A DNA stretch of 64,000 nucleotides from the NCBI RefSeq assembly GCF_019218285.1, contig NZ_JAHUZG010000002.1, positions 186,001 through 250,000 of the forward strand, given 5' to 3'. The position numbers and the translations under genes were made by a program. Source of the stretch: Antarctobacter sediminis (GTDB lineage Bacteria > Pseudomonadota > Alphaproteobacteria > Rhodobacterales > Rhodobacteraceae). Positions 47,352 through 56,299 of this stretch are shown here, piece after piece; the stretch's first letter is position 1; each line of letters opens with the position of its first letter. The notes beneath the pieces are model-generated. The model saw nothing but the letters and a program-made list of their open reading frames with translations, had not been told where the DNA came from and searched no databases.

Positions 47352-48857
47352 ATGCTCCATCGCCTTGCTCCACAAGTCCGCGCATTTGCGGCCCTTTTGT
47401 TCTGCGCCGCCGCTCCGGCCGGGGCCGCAGAATTTCTCGAAGGCGGCGATGCAGACCTTGGCTGTATTCTGACCATCGAGGGCCAGATCGGGCCCGGCGA
47501 TGCCGAGGCCTTTCGCGGTGCGCTGGACCGGATCATCGGCGACCCTTACCGGGGGGACAGCGACTTTCTGGACCGGATGGACATGCGTGGCGGTCTGGCC
47601 GTGCCGCGCATCTGCCTGAACAGCCCCGGAGGCTCGCTGGCCGAAGCGCTGAAAATGACCGATGTGCTGACCAATCGCGCCGGAACCAGCGACTATCTGT
47701 ATACGTCGATCGGCACCGCCGTTCCGGCCCGGGCGATTTGCCATTCCGCCTGCGCGGTGCTGTTCATGGCGGGCGGCACCCAAAGCGAAAGCGAGGCCGG
47801 CCGCCTGCCCAACCGTGTTCTGCACGCTCGCGGATCGCTGGGGTTCCATGCCCCCGGCCTGTTCATCGCGGATGGAAATTACAGCGCCGAAACCGTCGGA
47901 AAGGCTTTCAGCATCGCGGTGCAATCCATCGGAGAACTCAGCGACAGGCAGAATGCCCTGCGGTTTCCGGCCTCGTTGCTGAATCGCATGGTCGGCACAC
48001 CGCCTGAGGACATGTATGTGCTGACCACGGTCGGCGAGGCGACACAGTGGATGATCGACATTGCCGGGCTGCCTTATCCAGAGCGTCCCGGCCTGAATCA
48101 TCTGGTGAATGTCTGCCTGAACGCGCAACCCGCGCTGCGCCCATCCGCCGGATACAGGCAAAGCTATGTCACGCCGCACGATGGCGACGGGCGCAGCTTT
48201 TTCAACGGGCGCAAGCTGGGCAATCTGGCCCAGTCCGTCGCGCAGTACTATGGCGGCGGCGAAGCGCGGATCAACCTTGGCGGGGATGAGTTCGGAGAGG
48301 CCTATTTCAACAGCGATCCCGAAGAGCCGGTCACCGGCGGACTGAACTGCGAAGTCAATTTCGGCGGGCGCTGGCCGCTGGAGTCACCGATGCGCGGCAA
48401 CACCCGCCGCTTTGCCGTATCGGCCTACCAAGGCGGACAAATGGCGGTGGACCAGGCCGCACTGTACCCGCCCTGGGCCCGGTTCGCCGACATGGCCGCA
48501 CGGCATGGGTCCCGCCCGGTCCCCGCCCGAACGATCCTGTGGGACGACAACAAGACCGTGGCGACCCGGTGTTATGTCTACAACTCCAATGACCGGATGA
48601 CAGATGACGATCCCTGCACGGCCGTGGAAAGCGTGCAGCTCCTTGGGGACGGCAGTTTCGAACTGGTGCATCAGTTCACATGGCCCAGCGGATCGCGCAC
48701 CACGCTGACGTGGCAAGGCTATGATGTGCAGATCAACGGGAACCGCGCCGAAGGTGCCTATATCGAGGCGGCAAGTGCCGAAGGCGTGGAGATCATGTGC
48801 CTGCGCAACAGCGCCTCTGGCAATGCGTTCTGCTTTCAACAGGTGCCTTTCGACTAG
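47352..48857 (+). CDS. Periplasmic ClpP/crotonase-fold protein of unknown function
   Basis: This 501-residue protein has a signal peptide (residues about 1-25, ending AAPAGAAEF). The following domain resembles ClpP-like secreted proteins. ICLNSPGGSLAEALKM supplies the oxyanion-type Gly pair, ICHSACAVLFMAGG a candidate nucleophile Ser132 and LGFHAPGLF a candidate His166. The third catalytic residue was not placed. Residues after about 300 are Cys-containing and not recognised. A role in proteolysis or in substrate binding is possible. It is divergent from dgcN. Confidence 0.75.
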   Translation: MLHRLAPQVRAFAALLFCAAAPAGAAEFLEGGDADLGCILTIEGQIGPGDAEAFRGALDRIIGDPYRGDSDFLDRMDMRGGLAVPRICLNSPGGSLAEALKMTDVLTNRAGTSDYLYTSIGTAVPARAICHSACAVLFMAGGTQSESEAGRLPNRVLHARGSLGFHAPGLFIADGNYSAETVGKAFSIAVQSIGELSDRQNALRFPASLLNRMVGTPPEDMYVLTTVGEATQWMIDIAGLPYPERPGLNHLVNVCLNAQPALRPSAGYRQSYVTPHDGDGRSFFNGRKLGNLAQSVAQYYGGGEARINLGGDEFGEAYFNSDPEEPVTGGLNCEVNFGGRWPLESPMRGNTRRFAVSAYQGGQMAVDQAALYPPWARFADMAARHGSRPVPARTILWDDNKTVATRCYVYNSNDRMTDDDPCTAVESVQLLGDGSFELVHQFTWPSGSRTTLTWQGYDVQINGNRAEGAYIEAASAEGVEIMCLRNSASGNAFCFQQVPFD

Positions 48858-48861
48858 GATT

Positions 48862-48932
48862 GCTGCACCTGCGAAAAAACAGCTTGCGGGTCAGCGCGCA
48901 GTTTTATAACTCGATCACCAAGAATTGCGCAA
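48862..48932 (+). promoter_or_regulatory. mcl1 promoter region with sequence shared with mcd
   Basis: GCTGCACCTGC followed by GAAAA (48862 onward) also occurs upstream of mcd (59975). TTGCGG (48884-48889) and TATAAC (48905-48910), 15 bases apart, may be the promoter. The palindrome TTGCGCAA (48925-48932) lies downstream of it. The binding protein is unknown. Confidence 0.4.
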
Positions 48933-48956
48933 CTTTATGACCGAAAGGCCCTGCCA

Positions 48957-49916
48957 ATGTCCTTCCGTATTCAGCCCGCCGCCCCGGCCCGCCCCAACCG
49001 CTGCCAGCTGTTCGGCCCCGGATCGCGCCCGGCGATCTTTGAAAAGATGGCGGCCTCGGCGGCCGATGTGATCAACCTCGACCTCGAGGATTCGGTGGCG
49101 CCGTCGGACAAGGACAGCGCACGGGAAAACATCATCAAGGCAATCAGCGAGGTCGACTGGGGCAACAAGACCCTGTCGGTGCGGATCAACGGGCTGGACA
49201 CGCCCTATTGGTATCGCGACGTGGTCGACCTTTTGGAACAGGCCAGCGAACGGCTGGACCAGATCATGATCCCCAAGGTTGGCTGCGCCGGTGACATCTA
49301 CGCGGTCGACGCGCTGGTGACGGCGGTGGAACGCGCCAAGGGCCGCAGCAAGCCGATCAAGTTCGAGGTGATCATCGAATCCGCCGCAGGCATCGCCCAT
49401 GTCGAGGAAATCGCCGCCGCCAGCCCCCGGCTGGAGGCGATGAGCCTTGGCGCGGCAGATTTCGCCGCCTCGATGGGCATGGCGACCACCGGCATCGGCG
49501 GCACGCAGGAAAACTATTACATGATCCGCGAAGGCCAAAAGCACTGGTCCGACCCGTGGCACTGGGCGCAGGCCGCCATCGTCGCTGCCTGCCGCACCCA
49601 CGGCGTTCTGCCGGTTGACGGCCCGTTCGGCGATTTCTCCGATGACGACGGCTTCCGCGCGCAGGCGCTGCGCTCGGCCACGCTGGGCATGGTGGGCAAA
49701 TGGGCGATCCACCCGAAACAGGTCGCGCTGGCGAACGAGGTTTTCACCCCCTCCGAAGAGGCGGTGAACGAAGCGCGCGAGATCCTTGCCGCCATGGAAG
49801 AGGCCAAGGCCAAGGGCGAAGGTGCAACCGTCTACAAGGGGCGCCTTGTGGACATCGCCTCGATCAAACAAGCCGAGGTCATCGTGCGCCAAGCCGAGAT
49901 GATCGCAAGCAACTAG
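48957..49916 (+). CDS. mcl1: L-malyl-CoA/beta-methylmalyl-CoA lyase
   Basis: This 319-residue member of the HpcH/HpaI (CitE-like) family cleaves beta-methylmalyl-CoA to glyoxylate and propionyl-CoA, and L-malyl-CoA to acetyl-CoA and glyoxylate, in the ethylmalonyl-CoA pathway. Conserved stretches are NLDLEDSVAPSDKD, the metal-binding Glu of FEVIIESAAGIAH and SLGAADFAASMG. The length matches Mcl1 of Rhodobacter. The ATG at 48957 follows AAAGG. The pathway partner mcd is at 60107 in this window. Confidence 0.92.
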   Translation: MSFRIQPAAPARPNRCQLFGPGSRPAIFEKMAASAADVINLDLEDSVAPSDKDSARENIIKAISEVDWGNKTLSVRINGLDTPYWYRDVVDLLEQASERLDQIMIPKVGCAGDIYAVDALVTAVERAKGRSKPIKFEVIIESAAGIAHVEEIAAASPRLEAMSLGAADFAASMGMATTGIGGTQENYYMIREGQKHWSDPWHWAQAAIVAACRTHGVLPVDGPFGDFSDDDGFRAQALRSATLGMVGKWAIHPKQVALANEVFTPSEEAVNEAREILAAMEEAKAKGEGATVYKGRLVDIASIKQAEVIVRQAEMIASN

Positions 49917-49924
49917 GCCATTTC

Positions 49925-49947
49925 GGGCCGGGCGTGCGGCCCGGCCC
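49925..49947. terminator. Hairpin between mcl1 and the convergent sulfotransferase-like gene
   Basis: A perfect 9-bp stem GGGCCGGGC (49925-49933) and GCCCGGCCC (49939-49947) has a GTGCG loop. It starts nine bases after the mcl1 stop and can act on both strands. The T-run is missing, so termination strength is uncertain. Confidence 0.6.
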
Positions 49948-50744
49948 TAGCCGCCCCGGCGGGTCTTGCCGCCCCGGCGCAAGTCTTTCAGCAAATCGGT
50001 CTTGGCGCGGCCCAGCGCCGCGTCGTCCATATCGGAGCGGTTGAGCGCCAGAAGCGCCTCGACCCCGTCCGAGGGTTGCACATTCTGGCGATCGGGCGGC
50101 ATCAGCCCCACGGTCGATACGCCCAGCCTGTCCAACGCCACCCCCAGCGGCCCCAAGGGGCCATTGGCGCAGGCTTCGAGCGGCGTGGCCGATACCGCGG
50201 CCCGCGCGCCGATCCGCGCCGCGACCCTTTCCACCACCGCCGCATGATCCGCAGCACCCTGCATCCGCAGCGAGAAACCGGCCAGATCCTCGGTCAGCCG
50301 CTGGCTGCGCAGGATCTGCCAGTAGAGGCTTTTGAGCCACGGCCGGGGCGCGCGCGTGGTAAACCAAAGGGTCATCGACGCCGCTGTCAGGTGATCCGAC
50401 AGGACATCGACGACATGAGACAGCACCTCTGGCGCGGCGTCGTACCCCGTGACGGATTTGCGCCCGGGCATCAGCCCGCTCAGATGCTCTGACGAGATCA
50501 GCAAGGGCCGCGGGTCTTGCGAGTCGATCCCCGAGGCCAAACCGGCCAGCGCCTCGCGAAGCGCGGCCACACGCTTTGGCACAACACCGAGGGACAGGCG
50601 TCGCGCGGCGAAATTCACCTGCTCCATGTCATGCGGCAGCAGCAGCCTGACGCGCGATTCCAACACGCGACGCTGGCTGTCTGCGCCCCGTTGCAGGCTG
50701 GTGGTTCCGGTCTTGTGAAACCCCGGATGGATGAGCACCCGCAT
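49947..50744 (-). CDS. Sulfotransferase-like P-loop protein
   Basis: This 265-residue protein begins MRVLIHPGFHKTGTTSLQ, where FHKTGTTSL matches the 5'-phosphosulfate-binding loop of PAPS-dependent sulfotransferases. LLISSEHLSG in the middle corresponds to the 3'-phosphate-binding region. The rest is poorly conserved. The substrate may be a carbohydrate or surface polymer, but no glycan genes are close. AGGAAGG precedes the ATG. The C-terminus is very basic. Confidence 0.72.
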   Translation of the reverse strand: MRVLIHPGFHKTGTTSLQRGADSQRRVLESRVRLLLPHDMEQVNFAARRLSLGVVPKRVAALREALAGLASGIDSQDPRPLLISSEHLSGLMPGRKSVTGYDAAPEVLSHVVDVLSDHLTAASMTLWFTTRAPRPWLKSLYWQILRSQRLTEDLAGFSLRMQGAADHAAVVERVAARIGARAAVSATPLEACANGPLGPLGVALDRLGVSTVGLMPPDRQNVQPSDGVEALLALNRSDMDDAALGRAKTDLLKDLRRGGKTRRGG

Positions 50745-50801
50745 GGCAGCCTTCCTGAAGTTGTTCCCGATCGCGCCCCGATCAGCCCGTAGGACTGGGG
50801 C

Positions 50802-51254
50802 TCAGGCCCTTTCGTCCTTGGGCGAGCCCATGACCACATAAGAGGTCAAGGTGCGCACCATGGGCAAGGCCCCAAGAATATCGGTGTGGAAATGCTTGTA
50901 GGCAGCCAGGTCCGACACTTCGACCCGCAGCAAGTATTCCACCGGGCCGGTGATGTTGTGGCATTCGCGGACCTGCGGCGCGGTCGCCATCGCGCGTTCA
51001 AAGGCTTCTTGCGCGGGTTTGGTGTGCTGGTTCAACCCGACGGTGATATAGGCGCAAAAGCCGATGCCGGTCTTTTCGGCGCTGACCACGGCGCGGTAGC
51101 CGCTGATCACGCCGCTTTTCTCCAGCGCCTGGGTGCGGCGCAGGCAGGCCGAGGGCGACAGCCCCACCCGATCCGCAAGAGCAAGGTTGCTGAGCCTGCC
51201 GTCACGGGTGAGTTCACGCAATATCTTTTGGTCAATGACATCCATGGCGCTCAT
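50802..51254 (-). CDS. Lrp/AsnC family transcriptional regulator
   Basis: This 150-residue regulator has an N-terminal HTH (DQKILRELTRDGRLSNLALADRVGLSPSACLRRTQALEKSGVI). An AsnC ligand-binding domain follows (GIGFCAYITVGLNQH, then CHNITGPVEYLLRVEVSDLAAY). Lrp proteins sense amino acids. It is divergent from a LysE-type exporter, 72 bases away, the classical arrangement for an amino acid exporter under Lrp-type control. Starts at 51263 (GTG), 51254 or 51245 are possible. Confidence 0.93.
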   Translation of the reverse strand: MSAMDVIDQKILRELTRDGRLSNLALADRVGLSPSACLRRTQALEKSGVISGYRAVVSAEKTGIGFCAYITVGLNQHTKPAQEAFERAMATAPQVRECHNITGPVEYLLRVEVSDLAAYKHFHTDILGALPMVRTLTSYVVMGSPKDERA

Positions 51255-51256
51255 GG

Positions 51257-51316
51257 ATTGCACAATTAGCCCGCGCAGGGTGCATATTGCAATTTAATAC
51301 CGACAGATTTGCGCAA
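51257..51316. promoter_or_regulatory. Lrp/LysE divergent region with repeated ATTGC/GCAAT words
   Basis: The gap contains ATTGCACAAT (51257-51266), ATTGCAATTTAAT further on, and TTGCGCAAT (51309-51317). These imperfect dyads repeat the half-site ATTGC/GCAAT and are good candidates for Lrp binding. The last one lies only ten bases before the exporter ATG. Confidence 0.5.
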
Positions 51317-51326
51317 TCATTGCGCC

Positions 51327-51920
51327 ATGACACCTGACCTCCTCCTCGCGCTTGCGCTTTTCGCCGCTGCCACCGTCTTTTCACCGGGGCCGAACAATTT
51401 GATGCTGATGACCTCTGGCGCCAATTTCGGCCTGCGGAGGTCGCTGCCGCATCTTGCCGGCGTGGCCTATGGGTTTCCCCTGATGATCTTGCCGGTGGGG
51501 CTGGGTGTCATGCAGTTATTCGAGGCATGGCCGCCTGCCTTTACGGTGCTCAAGGCCGTTTCCGTACTCTACCTCCTGTGGCTGGCATGGAAGATCGCGA
51601 ATCAATCCGCCCCCGGCGAGGCCAGGGCGGACGCCCGCCCCCTCAGCTTTGTGCAGGCGGCAGCCTTTCAATGGGTCAACCCCAAGGCATGGTCGATGGC
51701 GCTTGGCGCGATCACGCTATATGCCGCCAGCCGCGATCTTGTGGCCGTGGCATGGGTTTCGGGCACCTATGCGGTGATCGGCACCGGATCGGCCCTGACA
51801 TGGACCGTGTTGGGCACGGGCCTGCGCCGCTGGCTGACGGTGCCGGGACGGTTGCGGCTGTTCAACTGGACCATGGCCGCCCTGTTGCTGGTTGCGATGG
51901 CCCCGGTCTTGCTGGGCTGA
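51327..51920 (+). CDS. LysE family amino acid exporter
   Basis: This 197-residue membrane protein is of the RhtB/LysE family, with about six hydrophobic helices. The signature [25 protein letters not shown] is near the N-terminus and [16 protein letters not shown] is in the middle. It should export an amino acid or homoserine lactone-type compound, probably under control of the divergent Lrp protein. The ATG at 51327 gives the usual N-terminus MTPDLLLAL. Confidence 0.92.
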   Translation: MTPDLLLALALFAAATVFSPGPNNLMLMTSGANFGLRRSLPHLAGVAYGFPLMILPVGLGVMQLFEAWPPAFTVLKAVSVLYLLWLAWKIANQSAPGEARADARPLSFVQAAAFQWVNPKAWSMALGAITLYAASRDLVAVAWVSGTYAVIGTGSALTWTVLGTGLRRWLTVPGRLRLFNWTMAALLLVAMAPVLLG

Positions 51921-52026
51921 AACCCGCGCCGGATATCGCAACCACAGGGCATCCGGGCATGAATACGCGTGCTTTATTGCATCCGACGCGCAGCGAGGTC
52001 ATATAGCGCTCTGCAAGGAGACCCGG

Positions 52027-52989
52027 ATGACCCATTACCTCGACTTCGAAAAACCTTTGGCCGAAATCGAAGGCAAGGCCGAAGAACTGCGTTCCATGGC
52101 CCGCGACAATGAGGAAATGGATGTCACGGCCGAGGCGGCTGCGCTGGATCAGAAGGCAGCGACCCTGCTGAAAGACATGTACTCCAAGCTGACTCCCTGG
52201 CGGAAATGTCAGGTCGCACGGCATCCGGAACGTCCGCATTGCAAGGATTACATCGAAGCGCTGTTCACCGAGTTTACGCCACTGGCAGGCGACCGTGGCT
52301 TTGCCGACGATGACGCGGTCATGGGCGGGCTGGCCCGGCTTGACGATCGTCCGGTCATGGTGATCGGGCACGAAAAGGGCCACGACACGACCTCGCGCAT
52401 CCAGCACAACTTTGGCATGGCGCGCCCCGAAGGCTATCGCAAGGCTGTGCGCCTGATGGATATGGCCGACCGTTTCGGCCTGCCCGTTGTGACGCTGATC
52501 GACACACCCGGTGCCTACCCCGGCAAAGGTGCCGAGGAACGCGGCCAATCCGAGGCCATCGCCCGGTCGACGGAAAAATGCCTGCAAATCGGCGTGCCTC
52601 TTGTCTCTGTCGTGATTGGCGAAGGCGGATCGGGCGGCGCAGTAGCCTTTGCCACCGCAAACCGTGTCGCGATGCTGGAACATGCGGTCTATTCGGTGAT
52701 CTCGCCCGAAGGCTGCGCCTCGATCCTGTGGAAGGACGCCGACAAGATGCGCGAAGCCGCCGAGGCCCTGCGCCTGACCGCGCAGGACCTGCACCAACTG
52801 GGCGTCTGCGACCGTGTCATCCCCGAACCGCTGGGCGGCGCACATCGCGACCCCAAGCTGACGCTGACCGCCGTGCGTGATGCGATCTCGGGCTTGATTT
52901 CGGACCTCGACGGGCAATCGCCTGCCGATCTGGTCCGAATGCGGCGCGAAAAGTTCCTGAACATGGGCTCCAAGGGCCTGACCGCCTAA
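52027..52989 (+). CDS. accA: Acetyl-CoA carboxylase carboxyltransferase subunit alpha
   Basis: With AccD, AccA transfers the carboxyl group from biotin to acetyl-CoA to form malonyl-CoA for fatty acid synthesis. The 320-residue protein starts [17 protein letters not shown]. It has [35 protein letters not shown], and [20 protein letters not shown] for CoA and carboxybiotin binding. CAAGGAG lies upstream of the ATG at 52027. The C-terminal region is typical, and accD is not in this window. Confidence 0.96.
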   Translation: MTHYLDFEKPLAEIEGKAEELRSMARDNEEMDVTAEAAALDQKAATLLKDMYSKLTPWRKCQVARHPERPHCKDYIEALFTEFTPLAGDRGFADDDAVMGGLARLDDRPVMVIGHEKGHDTTSRIQHNFGMARPEGYRKAVRLMDMADRFGLPVVTLIDTPGAYPGKGAEERGQSEAIARSTEKCLQIGVPLVSVVIGEGGSGGAVAFATANRVAMLEHAVYSVISPEGCASILWKDADKMREAAEALRLTAQDLHQLGVCDRVIPEPLGGAHRDPKLTLTAVRDAISGLISDLDGQSPADLVRMRREKFLNMGSKGLTA

Positions 52990-53080
52990 ATCGTCGCGCG
53001 AAACAAACCCCACGTGGTCGTGACAGCGCGTCAGGGTATTGTCGGGTGACAGACGCGCCTGTCCCGGCAATATCTGGGGC

Positions 53081-53794
53081 ATGGAACTTGTCTTTGCATA
53101 TGGCGCAGGCCTTCTGACGCTGATCAACCCCTGCGTTGTCCCGGTGCTGCCGATCGTGATCGCCACCGCGTTGCAGGCCAATCGCGCGGGCCCCGTGGTG
53201 ATGGCCGCAGGCCTCAGCCTGTCATTTGTCGTGCTGGGGGTGGGGGTGACCGCCTTCGGGCACCTTCTGGGCATAGGCGTCGACACGGTCGCCAAGGCTG
53301 GTGCGGTGCTGATGGTGCTGTTCGGGCTGGCGCTATTGCTGCCGCGGGCCGCTGGCGTGCTGGAAACGGCGACCGCCGGTCTGGCGGCGCGTGCCGATGC
53401 CCGTATGGACGATGTGGACCGCTCGGGCCTGCGCGGTCAGTTCCTTGGCGGCCTGCTGCTTGGCGCGGTCTGGAGCCCCTGCATCGGGCCGACCCTCGGC
53501 GGCGCCATTTCATTGGCCAGCCAAGGGCAAAGCCTTGGTTGGGCCACCTTGATCATGTTGTTCTTTGCGCTGGGGGTTTCGACCCTGATCCTTGGGCTTG
53601 CCTATGGCACCCGCGGCGCAGTTGGCCGCTATAACAGCCAGTTGCGCGCCCTTGCGCTGCGCGCTCGTCCGATCCTTGGCGCGACTTTCGTGGCCGTGGG
53701 GCTCGCGCTGTTCTTCAATGCCCACCACTATATCGAGGCCTGGCTGATCGGCGTTCTGCCCGCTTGGCTGATCGATCTTTCGGTTTCCATCTGA
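53081..53794 (+). CDS. CcdA/DsbD-type thiol-reducing membrane transporter
   Basis: This 237-residue membrane protein is of the CcdA family with about six helices. The two redox cysteines are in LINPCVVPVLPI near the N-terminus and WSPCIGPTLGG in the middle. Such proteins pass electrons from cytoplasmic thioredoxin to periplasmic partners. The thioredoxin-like gene that follows 25 bases later is the obvious partner. Whether it serves cytochrome c maturation or another path is not visible. Confidence 0.9.
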   Translation: MELVFAYGAGLLTLINPCVVPVLPIVIATALQANRAGPVVMAAGLSLSFVVLGVGVTAFGHLLGIGVDTVAKAGAVLMVLFGLALLLPRAAGVLETATAGLAARADARMDDVDRSGLRGQFLGGLLLGAVWSPCIGPTLGGAISLASQGQSLGWATLIMLFFALGVSTLILGLAYGTRGAVGRYNSQLRALALRARPILGATFVAVGLALFFNAHHYIEAWLIGVLPAWLIDLSVSI

Positions 53795-53819
53795 CCACCC
53801 CTCATCAAAGGAGAGCCCC

Positions 53820-54236
53820 ATGGACCGCCGTACTTTTCTTGCCCTCAGCGCCGGTGCCGCCACTGCCGCCCTGCCCCTGGCCGCAATCGCCGCACCGCTG
53901 GCCTACACCCCGGGCCTTGTGACCAAGCACCTGAACAAGGGCGACACGGTCTTTCTGGACTTCAAGGCAAGCTGGTGTACCACCTGCGCTGCACAGGAGC
54001 GCGTGCTGAAGGCGCTGAAAGACGCCGATGCCAGCTATGAAGCCAATGTGACCTTTATCGACGTCGATTGGGACGACCCGGCCAGCGCGTCGCTGATCAA
54101 GTCGCTGAAGATCCCTCGCCGGTCGACCCTTGTTGTGCTGAAAGGCGACCAGGAACTGGGCCGGATCGTCGCCCAGACCTCGCGCGCGTCGATCAAGGGG
54201 TTGATGGACACCGCTTTGGGTGCGGCCACCGCCTGA
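53820..54236 (+). CDS. Periplasmic thioredoxin-like protein with Tat-like signal
   Basis: This 138-residue protein has an N-terminal signal MDRRTFLALSAGAATAALPL, with a Arg-Arg pair and a hydrophobic stretch, pointing to Tat export. The thioredoxin domain has the active site ASWCTTCAAQE (Cys53 and Cys56). FIDVDWDDPASASL and the conserved cis-Pro area IPRRSTLVVL follow. It should be kept reduced by the preceding CcdA protein, as in SoxV/SoxW pairs. AAGGAG precedes the ATG. Confidence 0.9.
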   Translation: MDRRTFLALSAGAATAALPLAAIAAPLAYTPGLVTKHLNKGDTVFLDFKASWCTTCAAQERVLKALKDADASYEANVTFIDVDWDDPASASLIKSLKIPRRSTLVVLKGDQELGRIVAQTSRASIKGLMDTALGAATA

Positions 54237-54242
54237 CCCTTG

Positions 54243-55418
54243 TCAGGTGGCAGTTTCTGCCGCCTGAACCCTGCGCACAGCCAACATCGTCGCAATCGGT
54301 CCGATCAATTCGAAAACGACCGTTGTGCCGATGGTCAGCGTCAGAATGGTCTTGCCCAGTTCGGGCAAGGCCGATGCCGCAACCAGCGCCATGCCCACGG
54401 CCACACCGGCCTGCGGCAACAAGGCCGGGCCGATCCAGCGGCGCTGGACCGGCGGCAGCCCTGCGGCGCGCCCTCCGATCCATCCCCCTGTCAGGCGCGA
54501 AACGATGCGCAGGATGACATAAGCGGCACCGATCCAGCCAAGGGCCGCAAGCGCGTTCAGTTCCATCGCCGCCCCGGCGAGAATGAAGAACAGGATCAGG
54601 AAAGGCCTTTCGATCCACTCTATCTCGTGAAAGGCCCGTTCGTGGTGATGCGCGCGATTGGCGATCACGGCCCCTGCCACCATCCCGGCAATCAGAAAGC
54701 TGATGTCCAGCCACAACGCCAGCCCGGCGCAGAGAAAGACGAGCCCCAAGGCTTCCAGCTGCGTGGGTTCACCCGGGCTGAGCCGTCCGGTCAGCACCGC
54801 CGCAGGCAGCCCCAGTGCCAGCCCCAACAGGGCCGCGCCGCCGACTTCCCAGGCGACCAGCCCAAGGTGATGCAGGTCGAAGCCACCTTGTGTCATGGCC
54901 TGCGCAGCCACGATCACAAGTGCAAAGACCAGCATCCCCCAAGCATCGTCGATTGCGACGATGCCGCGGATCAGATCGGCAAAACCACCCTTGGCCCCGG
55001 TTTGCCGCAGGGTTTCTTCGGTGGCGGCGGGCGCGGTCGCGGTGGCGATAGCCCCCAGCACCAGCGCCAGCTCCGCAGGCAAGCCAAGGGCGAACAGACC
55101 TGCCGACACGGCGAAAACCGTCATCAGAACGATGGTGACGGAAACCAACAGGATCGCGCGGCCATGCGCCGCGACCTTATCGTGCCGAAGCGCGGACCCC
55201 AGCAGGAATGCCACCATCGTCAGCGCAAGGATCGAAAGCGGTTCGTACCAGCCCACCGCCGCCTCTGGCAGCAGCGCCAGAACGGACGGTCCCGCCACAA
55301 CCCCCATCAGCAAAAGCAGCGTCACTCGGGGCACACGGGTCCGCCGCCCCAGCGCATCCGCCGCCAGCCCTGCAAGGAACAGCCCGCCGAGGGCCACGAA
55401 AACCTGCGCCATATCCAT
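54243..55418 (-). CDS. Cation/proton antiporter (CPA type)
   Basis: This 391-residue membrane protein has about 12 hydrophobic helices. VLGAIATATAPAATEETLRQ corresponds to the crossed-helix region of sodium/proton exchangers, and GIVAIDDAWGMLVFAL carries the Asp-Asp typical of electrogenic antiporters. No cytosolic TrkA domain is attached. It converges on the thioredoxin gene with six bases between stops. Ion specificity is not predictable. Confidence 0.88.
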   Translation of the reverse strand: MDMAQVFVALGGLFLAGLAADALGRRTRVPRVTLLLLMGVVAGPSVLALLPEAAVGWYEPLSILALTMVAFLLGSALRHDKVAAHGRAILLVSVTIVLMTVFAVSAGLFALGLPAELALVLGAIATATAPAATEETLRQTGAKGGFADLIRGIVAIDDAWGMLVFALVIVAAQAMTQGGFDLHHLGLVAWEVGGAALLGLALGLPAAVLTGRLSPGEPTQLEALGLVFLCAGLALWLDISFLIAGMVAGAVIANRAHHHERAFHEIEWIERPFLILFFILAGAAMELNALAALGWIGAAYVILRIVSRLTGGWIGGRAAGLPPVQRRWIGPALLPQAGVAVGMALVAASALPELGKTILTLTIGTTVVFELIGPIATMLAVRRVQAAETAT

Positions 55419-55474
55419 GGTTCAGCTATGCGCGCCGGAACAGGGTTTGCCCATGCGTCGCGGCGCCGCCGGTG

Positions 55475-56122
55475 TCAGCCCGCCAGCATCCGCAGGCCCT
55501 GCGTCACATCCGACCGCACCGCCAGCCGCAGACCCGGTTCATCCCCGGCCTTGAGCGCGGCGATGATCAGGCGATGGTATTGCGGCGGTTCGCTGCGGCG
55601 CAGGCGGCCATAGAGCGCCCGCATGGTCGGCCCAAGTTGCAGCCAGACTGTTTCCGCCATGGCCAGCATCGCGGGGGCCTGCGCCCGCAGGTACAGCGTG
55701 CGGTGAAATTCAAGGTTCGTGCGAATATAGCCCACGGAGTCCCGGTTCGAGACCACGTCCGCAATGGTCGCGTTGATCGCCTGCAACCGATCGATCAGCG
55801 CGATATGCGCCCGCGGCAACGCGCGCGATGCCAGTTCGACCTCAATCAAGGCCCGCAGCGCGGCCAGTTCCTCGATCCGTTCATTCGACAGCTCGGGCGT
55901 GGAAACCCGCCCCGAGGTGGACATGGTCAGCGCCCCCTCCGCCACGAGTCGGTTTATCGCTTCGCGCGCGGGCGTCATCGAGACGTCGAACTCTTTCCCG
56001 ATCCCGCGCAAGGTCAGCGGCTGACCGGGCGCGATCTGCCCGTGCATGATGCGCGTGCGCAGCCCGCGATAGACGCGGTCATGGGCAGATGCGGCGACTT
56101 CGGTGCGGGGAACGGCTTGCAT
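55475..56122 (-). CDS. GntR family regulator with FCD domain
   Basis: This 215-residue protein has an N-terminal winged helix (YRGLRTRIMHGQIAPGQPLTLRGIGKEFDVSMTPAREAINRLVAEGAL). A helical FCD ligand-binding domain follows, with conserved LRALIEVELASRA, LEFHRTLYLRA, and the metal-binding His and Arg. It probably controls a catabolic pathway, but no target gene lies next to it. A perfect palindrome is nine bases upstream of its ATG. Confidence 0.92.
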   Translation of the reverse strand: MQAVPRTEVAASAHDRVYRGLRTRIMHGQIAPGQPLTLRGIGKEFDVSMTPAREAINRLVAEGALTMSTSGRVSTPELSNERIEELAALRALIEVELASRALPRAHIALIDRLQAINATIADVVSNRDSVGYIRTNLEFHRTLYLRAQAPAMLAMAETVWLQLGPTMRALYGRLRRSEPPQYHRLIIAALKAGDEPGLRLAVRSDVTQGLRMLAG

Positions 56123-56130
56123 GGCGTGCT

Positions 56131-56140
56131 TGTGATCACA
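56131..56140. promoter_or_regulatory. Palindromic operator candidate upstream of the GntR gene
   Basis: TGTGATCACA is a perfect 10-base palindrome eight bases from the ATG at 56122. GntR/FCD regulators often bind such short palindromes near their own start, so autoregulation is likely. The remaining 150 bases up to the DnaJ-domain gene show no other recognisable feature. Confidence 0.5.
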
Positions 56141-56299
56141 TTTGCCACCAAGGTCAATGGCGCCCCCGTCTTAACCTTTCGGATTGAAACAAGATGAAAA
56201 AGATACGGGGCTAATTTATCTACATATTGAACGGTATTCTCACTGTCTGCGAAACCGGACAGCAGGTGCCAGCGAACAGGACCAACCCGAGGACAGGAC

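Noticed and set aside
45857-48007. Plus-strand frame of about 700 codons spanning dgcA, dgcN and the ClpP-like gene
   Set aside because: It covers two confidently identified minus-strand genes and another frame of a third, so it cannot be a real gene.
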